Shown piece by piece: positions 7,266 through 15,559 of a stretch of DNA of 64,000 bases. The notes beneath the pieces were generated by a model that saw only the letters and a program-made list of their open reading frames with translations, had not been told where the DNA came from and made no database searches. The position numbers and the translations under genes are program-made. Each line of letters begins with the position of its first letter. The first letter of the stretch is position 1. The DNA is from UBA4675 sp964601265 (GTDB lineage: Bacteria; Bacillota; Clostridia; Christensenellales; Borkfalkiaceae): contig CAZRMT010000001.1 of assembly GCA_964601265.1 (NCBI GenBank), forward strand, positions 1 to 64,000, in the 5' to 3' direction.

Positions 7266-9808
7266 ATGAGAGACGTTTTTTTGAAAAAACTCATATACGT
7301 TGCAAGTTATATGTTTCTTGCGTTATTTATGGAGTTTATAACCTTCAACGTAATGGGATTAGGGGTTTTTGCTGAATACTATTGGTTCGATATTCTTATG
7401 GTCGGACTTATAGCAATGTTTATTTTTATAATACCGTCGTTTAAGGTAGAAGCCGTTATTATTATTCTTTTGCTTGCGATACAGGCAACGCTTAGTTTTG
7501 TTAATCAAGCAATGAATAACGACGCAATGTTGCGTGTGGTTTTTACTTTTAGCGATTTGTTTTCAACTACTGCGGTTGCAGGCGTTTTTACCAACGAATA
7601 CGTTTCGTGGCCGTTTTTGGTTGCGCTTGTATTGATAGTTTTGGCAGAATTTTCATTGCTTTTGTATTTAAGACGTATTAGGGTTAAAACGGTAATAAAA
7701 ACGAGAGTGCTTGCAACTTCGTTCGTAGTGTTTATGGTTTGCCAAATCTTACTCGGTTCGTTTTACGGTTACGTTTGCGCAAATCTTTATTCTCCCTCGA
7801 AGGAAGACTCGGCTTATTATTTTAAAGACGATAAAACCCTTTATGAAGATATGGATTATGCGTTTAAGTTAAAGGCTTTTAAAAAGTTTGGAACTTTTTC
7901 GTTTTATTATAAGAATTTTATCAATTTCCTCGATTTAAAGTCTAACGACGAAATAGTGAGCGCACTAAACGAGGCCAACGAGTTTTTGTCGAATAACGAT
8001 ACCGGCGGTAGCGGTATGTCTTGTAAAAACGGGCAACCGTATACTGCTTATACGGGGGCTTATAGCGGAAACAACCTTATAATGGTTATGATGGAATCGG
8101 CTGAATGGTACGGGATAGACGAAGAGTTAACGCCGACTTTGTATGCGTTAGCCAATCAAGGTATTACAAACGATAAATACATAAGCAAAAACAAAACCAA
8201 CCAATCGGAAGCAATATCTATGCTCGGTAGTTTTCCGACCGACTGTAATTTACAAGAAAAGTTAAAGTCTTCTACTTCCGACGATTATCCGTTTTCTTTG
8301 CCTTCCGTTTTTCAAAGGAGCGGATACAATACCTCTTATATGCACAATAACGTTAGCGAGTTTTATAATCGTAAATATACTCACCACGCTTTAGGTTTCG
8401 ATAATCTGTATTTTTACGAAGAAATGTCTAAAGAGGACGGCTTTGTTAATCATAAAGAAAACGCAACGGATTTTTATGATTTTGAATCCGATTACGAAGC
8501 GTTAAAGGTGATGAAAAGTAAAATAACCGACAAAAAAGACGGCGACGGCTTTATGACTTTTTATACCACGATGTGTATGCACGGCAACTACGACGATTTA
8601 ATCGATTATGCCAATAAACACGATTTAGGTTTTTGGGATTACACGAACTCGACCGACGAACAAGAAAGAAATAGATTTAGGAATGATAGCGAAACAAACG
8701 ATTTCTTCTGTGATTATTACGATAAAATAACCGTTGAACACTTTAAAGAGTTGTTTCCGAATATAACTGACGTTTTAGAAGAAAATTCTAAAGCGTGGCA
8801 AGAGTGTTATTTGAGGTACAAGCAATATCAAGCGGCGTATATGGATTTAGACAGAGGGCTTCACGAGTTGATGGTCTATCTTGACGAAAATAACTTGCTT
8901 GAAAATACTACGATAGTGTTATTTGCCGACCACGACGGATATTACAGCAATCAAAACTATTATCTTAGAGGATACGATTATTTCGAGTTTTATAAGACGG
9001 ATTTATATTACGTTCCGTTTATAATGTACGATGGAAGTATGAATTTAAGCGTTTCCGCCATAGATTACGGAAATAATTTAGGTTACGAAGCGTTTGACTA
9101 CGCCTCTAAAATATCGGCGAAAATCGACGAGAATAAATGTGAGTATTTAAAAAAGGACGAAAACGGTTGTTTAAAAATACAAAGGTGGTCATCGCCTTAC
9201 GATACGGTACCGACTTTGCTCGATTTATTCGGATATTCCTTTAATATGAATCTTTATCAAGGGCAGTCCGTTTTTGCGGAGTATGGCGACGTGGATAGAG
9301 CAGTCTTTTATTCGATGGAGTCGGGAATAATTACGGATAATATGTTTATGTCCTCGGCGGGAAAATGGTATTATTTCGATGAAAAAACAAACGAATATTA
9401 TTGGATGTACGGCGACGNNNNNNNNNNNNNNNNNNNNNNNNNNNNNNNNNNNNNNNNNNNNNNNNNNNNNNNNNNNNNNNNNNNNNNNNNNNNNNNNNNN
9501 NNNNNNNNNNNNNNNNNAAATGGTATTATTTCGATGAAAAAACAAACGAATATTATTGGATGTACGGCGACGATTTTAGAATATATTCGGTTAAAGACAA
9601 TTCCGAGTTTGACGACGCCGAAGGAAAGATTTCGGGAATGTTTGAGCGTTTTAGCTTGCAGGTTGATAATTTTATCAGTAAGAAAGAACATTTAGACAGT
9701 GTTTATAAATATAAACTTTTTGCTAAAAAGGACGTAAAAAATAAAGACGGTAACGTGATGTATGATTTTGCGGATATTACGAAAAGCATTTATAAATTTT
9801 CAGATTAA
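7266..9808 (+). CDS. LtaS-like sulfatase-fold membrane enzyme, interrupted by an assembly gap
   Basis: Five or so N-terminal membrane helices (residues about 8-175) precede an extracellular alkaline-phosphatase/sulfatase-fold domain of the lipoteichoic acid synthase family. Such enzymes polymerise glycerol phosphate from phosphatidylglycerol or transfer phosphoethanolamine. Metal and catalytic landmarks: NLIMVMMESAEW near 270 (metal-binding Glu), Thr311 in NKTNQSE (catalytic nucleophile), MHGNYDD, and Asp555-His556 in FADHDG. A run of 100 N (9418-9517) splits the frame. The 55 bp before the gap are repeated exactly after it; when that overlap is collapsed the frame continues to the stop at 9808 and the protein is 795 residues. 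This is longer than typical LtaS (about 650), mainly through an insert after MHGNYDD and a C-terminal extension. The ATG at 7266 has no strong Shine-Dalgarno. Confidence 0.85.
9363..9417. repeat. 55-bp sequence duplicated on both sides of the N gap (copy 1)
   Basis: Identical to 9518-9572. It ends exactly at the first N, while the other copy begins exactly after the last N, the mark of two overlapping contig ends joined with a fixed filler. Confidence 0.95.
9418..9517. other. 100-N scaffold gap (artefactual; contigs overlap by 55 bp)
   Basis: Exactly 100 N. Since the flanking 55 bp are identical, the real distance is negative. Removing the N run and one copy restores a single open frame of 796 codons (2152 + 236 bases) for the LtaS-like gene. 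Confidence 0.95.
9518..9572. repeat. 55-bp sequence duplicated on both sides of the N gap (copy 2)
   Basis: Exact copy of 9363-9417; see that entry. Probably not a biological tandem repeat. Confidence 0.95.
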
Positions 9809-9811
9809 AAA

Positions 9812-9841
9812 AATACGGTAAGGTTTACGCCTTACCGTATT
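9812..9841. terminator. Bidirectional intrinsic terminator between convergent genes
   Basis: A perfect 12-bp stem, AATACGGTAAGG (9812-9823) with CCTTACCGTATT (9830-9841), and a six-base loop, flanked by A-rich and T-rich tracts on both sides. It serves the LtaS-like gene on the plus strand and the lgt-like gene on the minus strand. Confidence 0.9.
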
Positions 9842-9862
9842 AAATTTTTCATTTATTTTTCG

Positions 9863-10663
9863 TTAAGCAACAGAGTTTTCGGTTGTGTCCGATTTAGAGG
9901 TTACTTGTTCTTTAAGTTCTTTTTCTCGCTTAATATATAAAGGTTTTAATGCAAAAATAAGCACTATTCCCGCTATTACCATAAGTATCGACCAGAATTG
10001 AGAGGGTGAAAGAAATTTAAATAATTTACCTCTGTCGTCGCCTCTGAAAAATTCGATTATAAATCTAAACGTTCCGTAGCCTATACAGTAAACGGGCAGA
10101 TTATATTTAAAGTTGTACTTTATATAGAGAAAAGAGCAAACGCCGAATAAAATAAACAAGAAAATTGCTTCATATAAATTTGTAGGAATAACTTTACCGT
10201 CGACGTATTTAAAATGTACGCCCAATGCGGACGACGTTTCTTTTCCGTAGCAACAGCCCGCAAAAAAGCAACCCATTCTGCCAAATGCGTGGCCTATTAA
10301 AATTGCGCATGGAATAACGGACAAGCTGTCTATAAGTTTTCCTTTTAATCTTTTTCTAAAAATAAAATATATTGCCAAAAAAATTCCCGCTCCGCCCACG
10401 AAACCGCCTAAAAACGTTATTCCGTTAAATTTAAACCCAACGGAAGGGTCTTCGATATAGTTGTACAGAGCTTGAAATAAACCCGCAAAACCGAATCCCG
10501 CAATTATCGACACAACGCCGTCGTAGAGAATAAAATCTGTAATGGACGTATCGATATTTTTCATTTTAGAATAAAAGAATAGCACGCCGAATGCAAATAG
10601 CAAGCCTATTGCAATCATTATTCCGTAAAGGTTCACGTTTAAAAAAATCGGGTCTGGATACAT
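9863..10663 (-). CDS. lgt: Prolipoprotein diacylglyceryl transferase-like membrane protein (second copy)
   Basis: A 266-residue polytopic protein with the Lgt layout: N-terminal NLYGIMIAIGLLFAFGVLFF helix, GGFVGG loop (about 87-91) and a signature at 125-141 reading GHAFGRMGCFFAGCCYGK. His125 and Arg129 match conserved Lgt positions; Cys132, Cys137 and Cys138 give the same cysteine-rich variant as the copy at 805-1596. Its length and helix pattern are those of bacterial Lgt. It is the better candidate for the housekeeping enzyme, but neither copy has the canonical GNF-NGE sequence. The charged C-terminal tail (KREKELKEQ...) is cytoplasmic. The start at 10663 has AGGAG six bases upstream. It is the last gene of a minus-strand run with dnaI and the DnaD-like gene. 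Confidence 0.8.
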   Translation of the reverse strand: MYPDPIFLNVNLYGIMIAIGLLFAFGVLFFYSKMKNIDTSITDFILYDGVVSIIAGFGFAGLFQALYNYIEDPSVGFKFNGITFLGGFVGGAGIFLAIYFIFRKRLKGKLIDSLSVIPCAILIGHAFGRMGCFFAGCCYGKETSSALGVHFKYVDGKVIPTNLYEAIFLFILFGVCSFLYIKYNFKYNLPVYCIGYGTFRFIIEFFRGDDRGKLFKFLSPSQFWSILMVIAGIVLIFALKPLYIKREKELKEQVTSKSDTTENSVA

Positions 10664-10679
10664 AGTAATCTCCTAAAAA

Positions 10680-11576
10680 TTAAATATTTCTTAAATTTGC
10701 GCAATCAAAACGAATAATATCTGTTTTTCCCTTTTGAACGAGTCTTGAAAAAACTCTTTCGCCGTATCTGGAAAGAATTTCGCTTAAATTAAGGTTAGTC
10801 GTAACGATAAAGGGGTTGCCGTTTTTTCGTCTTTCTTCGAATAACGTAAATAGGTATTCTACCGTGACTTTATTGTAAATTGGTTCCGAGCCTAAATCGT
10901 CTATAATCAATAAATCACATTCCGTCAGTGTCGAAAAATAAAAAGGTTTTTCTTCGACGGGGGCAGAGTGATATTTTACCAAAATATTGTTTAAGTTAAA
11001 TGCAGATAAAAAAAGAACGTTTTTTTCTTGTTCGAATTTACTTGCAATACATTCTGCCAAATAGGTTTTTCCCGTTCCGCATAAACCTATAAAAACAGAC
11101 GAAACAATATCGGGAAAATCCAAGTTCGAATATTTAATATAAGTGTTGCCTAAAGTGGGCACTTTTTTCGAAAGCGTTTCTTTCTCAAAAGTTGCTTTTT
11201 CTTGCGAGGGTATTCCTAATTTTTCGCATAGCAATTCGCTGTAAAGCTTTTTAAAACATTCGCAAGTTTTTCCGTTAACGTAACCCGTGTCGTTACATTT
11301 TTTACAAAAATACTCGGGTGACGAAAGCGTTTCGGGAAAAAGTCGGTTTCTTTTTTGTTCTAATTCTTTTTTTTCTTTTGAAAGGTTTTTATAGTCTTTA
11401 CCTTCGGAAAGGGCTTTTCCTATTAACCTGTTTATTTTATTTATACGAGAAGTCAATTCGTTATATTGTTCGTTTTCACGAAAAGCAATTTTCTCGTAAA
11501 AGCGATTTTCGGCTTTCTGCCGTCTTTTTTTTATTCTTTCAAAAGTTAAATCGCTTATCGAGTGGTCGTTTATCAT
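10680..11576 (-). CDS. dnaI: DnaI/DnaC-type helicase loader ATPase
   Basis: A 298-residue AAA+ protein that loads the replicative helicase (DnaB at 18195 here) onto DNA. The N-terminal half is a charged coiled coil (about 15-80), followed by a zinc-binding module with Cys91, Cys94, Cys105 and Cys107 in a C-x2-C-x10-C-x-C array. The ATPase domain has Walker A GLCGTGKT (164-171), Walker B LLIIDD (222-227), sensor-1 TTN (259-261) and a late Arg pair in RVFSRL. The start at 11576 has GGAG upstream and overlaps the stop of the DnaD-like gene by four bases, so the two primosome proteins are coupled in translation. Confidence 0.93.
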   Translation of the reverse strand: MINDHSISDLTFERIKKRRQKAENRFYEKIAFRENEQYNELTSRINKINRLIGKALSEGKDYKNLSKEKKELEQKRNRLFPETLSSPEYFCKKCNDTGYVNGKTCECFKKLYSELLCEKLGIPSQEKATFEKETLSKKVPTLGNTYIKYSNLDFPDIVSSVFIGLCGTGKTYLAECIASKFEQEKNVLFLSAFNLNNILVKYHSAPVEEKPFYFSTLTECDLLIIDDLGSEPIYNKVTVEYLFTLFEERRKNGNPFIVTTNLNLSEILSRYGERVFSRLVQKGKTDIIRFDCANLRNI

Positions 11577-12994
11577 ATTTTAATCTCCGAAATTTTGGTT
11601 ATAAGACTGTCAAAATACTCTTGAGAATATTCTCTTTGGTTTTCAAAATTAACCGCAGGATTCTTTTTCGGTTCGCTTAAAGCGGGAATTTTATCGATAG
11701 AAAAAACGTTTTTGTTTTTCCAATCGGATAAAATCGTATTTACGTACGAAACGGGGTTTGTTTTGCCTAACGCCATCGAGAAAGCTTTTTCAATCATCGA
11801 TTCGTCAAAGCCCCAACTTTTCCAAGAAGACAAATTGTCTCTGTCCCATTGTACGGGTGTTCTCGTTATTCCCGAAAGATTAAATAGTTTAATTATGTAG
11901 TCGTTTTCTTTGTTTAACGCTTCGAAATAGTTAATTATGCTTTCAAACGAAACAACGCCTTTTTGGTAAAGAGATTTAACAAGCTCGTCCATAAAGGCAA
12001 TTTTCATTTTTCCGCTTTTAAAACAGTATTGAGCAAGGAATAGCAAAGCTTGTTCGTCAAACCCCATATTGACCCAAACGGAAGTATAAGTGTCGATTTC
12101 GGTGTCTATTACTTCATAGTAAACGGAAACGGCTTTATTTATTTTTAGCGTCAAATCACGCAAGAATTCCTTTCTTTCCAAATAGTTTTTTATTTCTTCG
12201 ACAGAGAATAGTTTATAAGTGTAAAGCTCTGTCAAAAAGGAATCCAATTTTTCTATTCTAGCTTTTTTTAAAGATTTAACCGCAAAAAATATGCTTTCTT
12301 CGGAAAAACCGAAAGATTTAGTCCATTTATCGTAAAGACGAACGTCTTCTATTTCAACTTTGCGTTTTAATCCTAAAGAAGAAATAATTTTTGCAACGTT
12401 ACTGCTTTGTAAAACGTATTGCGAAAGTTCGTTGTCGATAGAATCGAAAGTGGTAAGTCCTCTTGAGATAAAGTCTTTTATAACGGTTAAAACGTATCTG
12501 TATCCTATATCGTTTCCCTTTAAATCAACGCAATATTTTATAATCATAAGCAATGCTTCGGGGGAAATTTTATTGTTTTCCATAATCTGAAAGTATTGCG
12601 AATATTCGTTGACTGAAATCATTCTTTGCGGTATTAACGCTTGCAGGGAAGACGTAAAATCGGAATATTTTTCAAGTTTTATCTTTGCCGGCTTTGTCGA
12701 TAGTTTAGGAACGTCGCAAATAAGAATTTTAAACGGTTCAACCGAAACGATTTTAATTAAGTCGTATTGTTCCCAAAATCTATAAGAGGAAATTACTTCA
12801 TCCGTTGTCAGCGACAAAAATTCCGCGAAAGTTTCTAGCGAACAATCCTTATTGTCGGAGGCAAGCAGTAGAGTGGCAAGGTACACCTTTATTGCGGTTC
12901 CGTCGGCAAGCGGAAGGTAATCGTAAATAAAATTATTATCTATGGGCGTTACCGAATTTTTTTTGTAGTCTTGCGAATAAGAACAAAATGACAT
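11573..12994 (-). CDS. DnaD-domain primosome protein
   Basis: A 473-residue replication-initiation protein of the DnaB/DnaD (Firmicute) superfamily, which remodels origin DNA and recruits helicase and loader. The N-terminal ~120 residues form a winged-helix-like region (DNNFIYDYLPLADGTAIKVYL). The C-terminal half holds at least two DnaD-like helical repeats, the last with the family motif YVNTILSDW near 415-423. The architecture resembles B. subtilis DnaB/DnaD fusions more than short DnaD. It is followed by dnaI in a coupled pair, as expected for primosome genes. The ribosome site is weak (AGGAA about 14 bases upstream). A plausible minus-strand promoter lies at 13042-13070. Confidence 0.88.
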   Translation of the reverse strand: MSFCSYSQDYKKNSVTPIDNNFIYDYLPLADGTAIKVYLATLLLASDNKDCSLETFAEFLSLTTDEVISSYRFWEQYDLIKIVSVEPFKILICDVPKLSTKPAKIKLEKYSDFTSSLQALIPQRMISVNEYSQYFQIMENNKISPEALLMIIKYCVDLKGNDIGYRYVLTVIKDFISRGLTTFDSIDNELSQYVLQSSNVAKIISSLGLKRKVEIEDVRLYDKWTKSFGFSEESIFFAVKSLKKARIEKLDSFLTELYTYKLFSVEEIKNYLERKEFLRDLTLKINKAVSVYYEVIDTEIDTYTSVWVNMGFDEQALLFLAQYCFKSGKMKIAFMDELVKSLYQKGVVSFESIINYFEALNKENDYIIKLFNLSGITRTPVQWDRDNLSSWKSWGFDESMIEKAFSMALGKTNPVSYVNTILSDWKNKNVFSIDKIPALSEPKKNPAVNFENQREYSQEYFDSLITKISEIKI

Positions 12995-13041
12995 TTTTCG
13001 TGCGGTTCCTAAAATCTTATTCTGTATAAAACAGTAGTTAT

Positions 13042-13070
13042 ATAATAATATAAATCTTTTTAAAAAGCAA
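13042..13070 (-). promoter_or_regulatory. Probable promoter of the DnaD-like/dnaI/lgt operon
   Basis: On the minus strand TTGCTT (13070-13065), 17-bp spacer, TATTAT (13047-13042). The start would be near 13035, about 40 bases before the ATG at 12994. Confidence 0.5.
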
Positions 13071-13251
13071 GAAAAAGAGCTTTTTTTGCAAAAAAATTAA
13101 AACTAAAAAAAATATTTATCTATCATAAAAATAACTAAAATCACCGATAAAATAAATGATTTTATAAATTTTTACGAAAAGCATAAATAATTAAAATTAA
13201 TTTTTAAAAAATCATTTAAAGTGCCGTACGGGCTTTTTGTTTGCGTTATCC

Positions 13252-13280
13252 TTGACAAATATTTTTTAAATTACTATAAT
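13252..13280 (+). promoter_or_regulatory. Perfect consensus promoter, apparently leaderless transcript
   Basis: TTGACA (13252-13257), exactly 17 bp, TATAAT (13275-13280). The predicted start (about 13287) is only about four bases before the ATG at 13291. No Shine-Dalgarno can fit in that leader. Confidence 0.8.
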
Positions 13281-13290
13281 TATAATATAT

Positions 13291-14934
13291 ATGAGCGAAA
13301 ACAGTATACTAACTCCTATTTCGTTATGGAAAGACTTTGTGGTAGAACGTTCTTTTATGGAAAGTTGTATCTCGTCTTTTTGTTTTGACGGAGTTGAAAC
13401 AAAAAACATATATTTTTCAGGCAGAAGCGTGGGGGATTCTCAGGTGAGGATTTTCTGCACCGTGGCTTGTCCGCAAAATTTTCCGATTAGAAATTTCGTT
13501 GTAATCGTAGGCGACCCGTCGGAAAATATTAACTTTGAGTTGATTAAAATTTTCGTTAGTATGGGTTACGGGGTGATAATGCCCGACTTAAAGGGAAACG
13601 ACGGCGTTTCTGAAGGTAATTTTACTCGTTATCCGCAACAGATAAATTATGCTGATTACGTTTTTTCTCAAAACGATAAGTATAGCGTTAAAGACAACGT
13701 TAAAAATACTTGTTGGTATGAATGGGCAAGCGTTGTAAGGTATACCGTCGTTTACGCCAAAAGCGAGCTTAACGCCGTTTCGGTTGCGTTAGTCGGGGTA
13801 AAAGAAGGCGCAGACGTTTGCTGGATGAGTTTAAACGAAAACGTCGACTGTTTCGTAGACTTTTTCGGCGCAGGTTGGACGGCGTATAAGGATATAAACG
13901 ATAAAGACAACGCATTGCTTTCTAACGAAAAAAGAATGTTCGTTGCGGGAATTGACGCAGAAAGCTATGCTCCGTACTGCAACTGTCCGATAATTTATTT
14001 TACGGCTACAAATTCGAAAGAATTTGTTTGCGAAGACTGTTCCGAAACGATTTTAAGGACAAAAGGCGACAAATTTTTTATGTTTTCCGCAGGGCAACAG
14101 CTATATTTGTTTAAACAAAGCATTTTAAGTTGCGAAACCTTTTTAAAAAAGTATTTAAAAGGCGATAATGTGTTTATGCCGGAAGCTTCGCCGTCGCTTG
14201 AAATAACTTTAAAAGACGGTTTTATTCGTTTTGATTTCGTTGTTGGTGAGATTGACAGAGTCGAAAGCTTTAAACTTAATTTAAGCAGTGGCGAAAGCGA
14301 AGGATATAAAAAGAATTGGGCGTTGGTTTACGAGGGGAAAGACGAGTTTTTCGTTGTTGACGAAAAGGAGTTTAGTGATACCGTAACGGCTTTTTTAACC
14401 GTTAAATATATAAGCGAAGCGGAATTCTGTTCTCCTATTATTACTAAAAAAATAGGCAATCATCCCAAAAAACTTATGGCTCCGCTTTTCACGGGAAACA
14501 AAAACGACAATACGTTTATAAGTCGCGCGATAGAAAGCGAAGTCGTTGCGGGGCTTTTCTACGGTGACGACGGAGTAATTATTTCGGAAGGTCCTTTTAA
14601 CATAAAGGGGGCTTATAGTAAAAACGGATTAGTTACTTATAAAATTACGGAGTACAACAATCTTCTCGATAATTTCAACAGTATAAAATTCGATTTGTAT
14701 TGTCCTTCGTTCGTTGAGTTTATAGTCGGTATTTTTTGTGATGAAAACGGCAAAGAAGTTCATTATAAATACAATATAAAAGTAAAAGGTGCGAAAGTGT
14801 GGCAGAATTTCTGTATTAGATTCGACGATTTTAGGTCGGATAGCGGAAAGTCTATTAAAGATAATTCGACCATATACGCTTTTTCTTTTTATTCGTCCGG
14901 AAAATTTATAGTTAATAACGTGTTGGTGTATTAA
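13291..14934 (+). CDS. Degenerate alpha/beta-hydrolase-like protein with C-terminal beta-sandwich-like domain
   Basis: A 547-residue protein without signal peptide or membrane helix. Residues about 65-290 resemble the acetyl-xylan-esterase/alpha-beta hydrolase fold: strand VVIVGDPS, GYGVIMPDLKGNDGVS, a WYEWASVVRYTVVYA helix, then VALVGVKEGAD where the nucleophile elbow should be. The expected G-x-S-x-G is G-V-K-E-G (169-173), with Lys171 in place of the serine, so hydrolase activity is unlikely. The C-terminal ~150 residues look like a carbohydrate-binding-type beta-sandwich (VWQNFCIRFDDF, then IYAFSFYSSGKFIVNNV). I do not recognise a characterised family. It is the first gene of an operon with lepB, whose ATG follows directly on its TAA. 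Translation appears to begin without a Shine-Dalgarno from a near-leaderless mRNA. Confidence 0.75.
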   Translation: MSENSILTPISLWKDFVVERSFMESCISSFCFDGVETKNIYFSGRSVGDSQVRIFCTVACPQNFPIRNFVVIVGDPSENINFELIKIFVSMGYGVIMPDLKGNDGVSEGNFTRYPQQINYADYVFSQNDKYSVKDNVKNTCWYEWASVVRYTVVYAKSELNAVSVALVGVKEGADVCWMSLNENVDCFVDFFGAGWTAYKDINDKDNALLSNEKRMFVAGIDAESYAPYCNCPIIYFTATNSKEFVCEDCSETILRTKGDKFFMFSAGQQLYLFKQSILSCETFLKKYLKGDNVFMPEASPSLEITLKDGFIRFDFVVGEIDRVESFKLNLSSGESEGYKKNWALVYEGKDEFFVVDEKEFSDTVTAFLTVKYISEAEFCSPIITKKIGNHPKKLMAPLFTGNKNDNTFISRAIESEVVAGLFYGDDGVIISEGPFNIKGAYSKNGLVTYKITEYNNLLDNFNSIKFDLYCPSFVEFIVGIFCDENGKEVHYKYNIKVKGAKVWQNFCIRFDDFRSDSGKSIKDNSTIYAFSFYSSGKFIVNNVLVY

Positions 14935-15540
14935 ATGGAAGAATTAAACGAGCCGATGGGGCAACGAAAAAAACGTAAAATATTAGATATTATAATTTCT
15001 ATTATTCTCGTTATTTTAATTATTATTTTGTCGTCGTTTCTGATTTTGAGAATCGTTTATAAAGATTATCAAGTTTCTCAAACTTCTATGACGCCGACTT
15101 TATCGGACGGGGATTACGTTTTAGTGAATAAAAGAAAGAAGCCTAAAAGGGGAAACGTAATAGTTATTAACCGAAAAGGAACGGAGCCTATCATTAAGCG
15201 TTTAATAGCCGTGGGCGGAGATAAAGTTAAAATAGGCGTCGACGGAAGCGTTTGGGTTTCGTACGGCGGACAAGAAGATTTTGTAAAATTGGACGAAAGC
15301 TACGTGGTTTTTTCTAACGAAGAAAACGAAGAAAGAGAATGGGAAGTTCCGAGCGGAAAAATTTTTGTGTTGGGAGACAACAGAGAAGTAAGTTTAGATA
15401 GCAGGTCGTTCGGTTTTTTGAATTATAAAGATATTGCGGGAGTTGTTCCGCAATGGGTAATAAAAAATAAGGGTACGAAAAGGTATAAGATTTTCTTCAA
15501 TCTTTTTACGTTCGGGTACCTTAAAAAGATTTTTAAATAA
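14935..15540 (+). CDS. lepB: Signal peptidase I
   Basis: A 201-residue type I signal peptidase (S26) that cleaves signal peptides of secreted proteins at the outer face of the membrane. One N-terminal membrane anchor (about 17-43) precedes the catalytic domain. The nucleophile Ser is in QTSMTPTL (about residue 56), the general-base Lys in PIIKRLIAVGGD, and the GDNREVSLDSRSFG box closes the active site. All expected motifs are present and the length is typical for Gram-positive enzymes. The ATG immediately follows the previous TAA (TAAATG), implying translational coupling. Confidence 0.95.
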   Translation: MEELNEPMGQRKKRKILDIIISIILVILIIILSSFLILRIVYKDYQVSQTSMTPTLSDGDYVLVNKRKKPKRGNVIVINRKGTEPIIKRLIAVGGDKVKIGVDGSVWVSYGGQEDFVKLDESYVVFSNEENEEREWEVPSGKIFVLGDNREVSLDSRSFGFLNYKDIAGVVPQWVIKNKGTKRYKIFFNLFTFGYLKKIFK

Positions 15541-15559
15541 AAAATGGAGAGAAAACGAA

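Larger units (their letters stand above)
12995..13290. other. AT-rich divergent intergenic region
   Basis: About 296 bp between divergent genes, the longest gene-free stretch in the window. It holds the two outward promoters (13042-13070 minus, 13252-13280 plus) and a very AT-rich middle (13080-13215) with poly-A/T tracts. I saw no long hairpin, tRNA, clear DnaA-box cluster or open frame with a ribosome site. Confidence 0.6.

Noticed and set aside
9363..9572. The duplicated 55-mer as a biological direct repeat
   Set aside because: The copies abut the N run exactly on both sides, and collapsing them restores a full-length frame; a contig-end overlap explains it better.
12995..13290. Structured ncRNA or replication origin in the AT-rich divergent region
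   Set aside because: No extended stem, no DnaA-box cluster and no neighbouring dnaA/dnaN; two ordinary promoters explain the gap.
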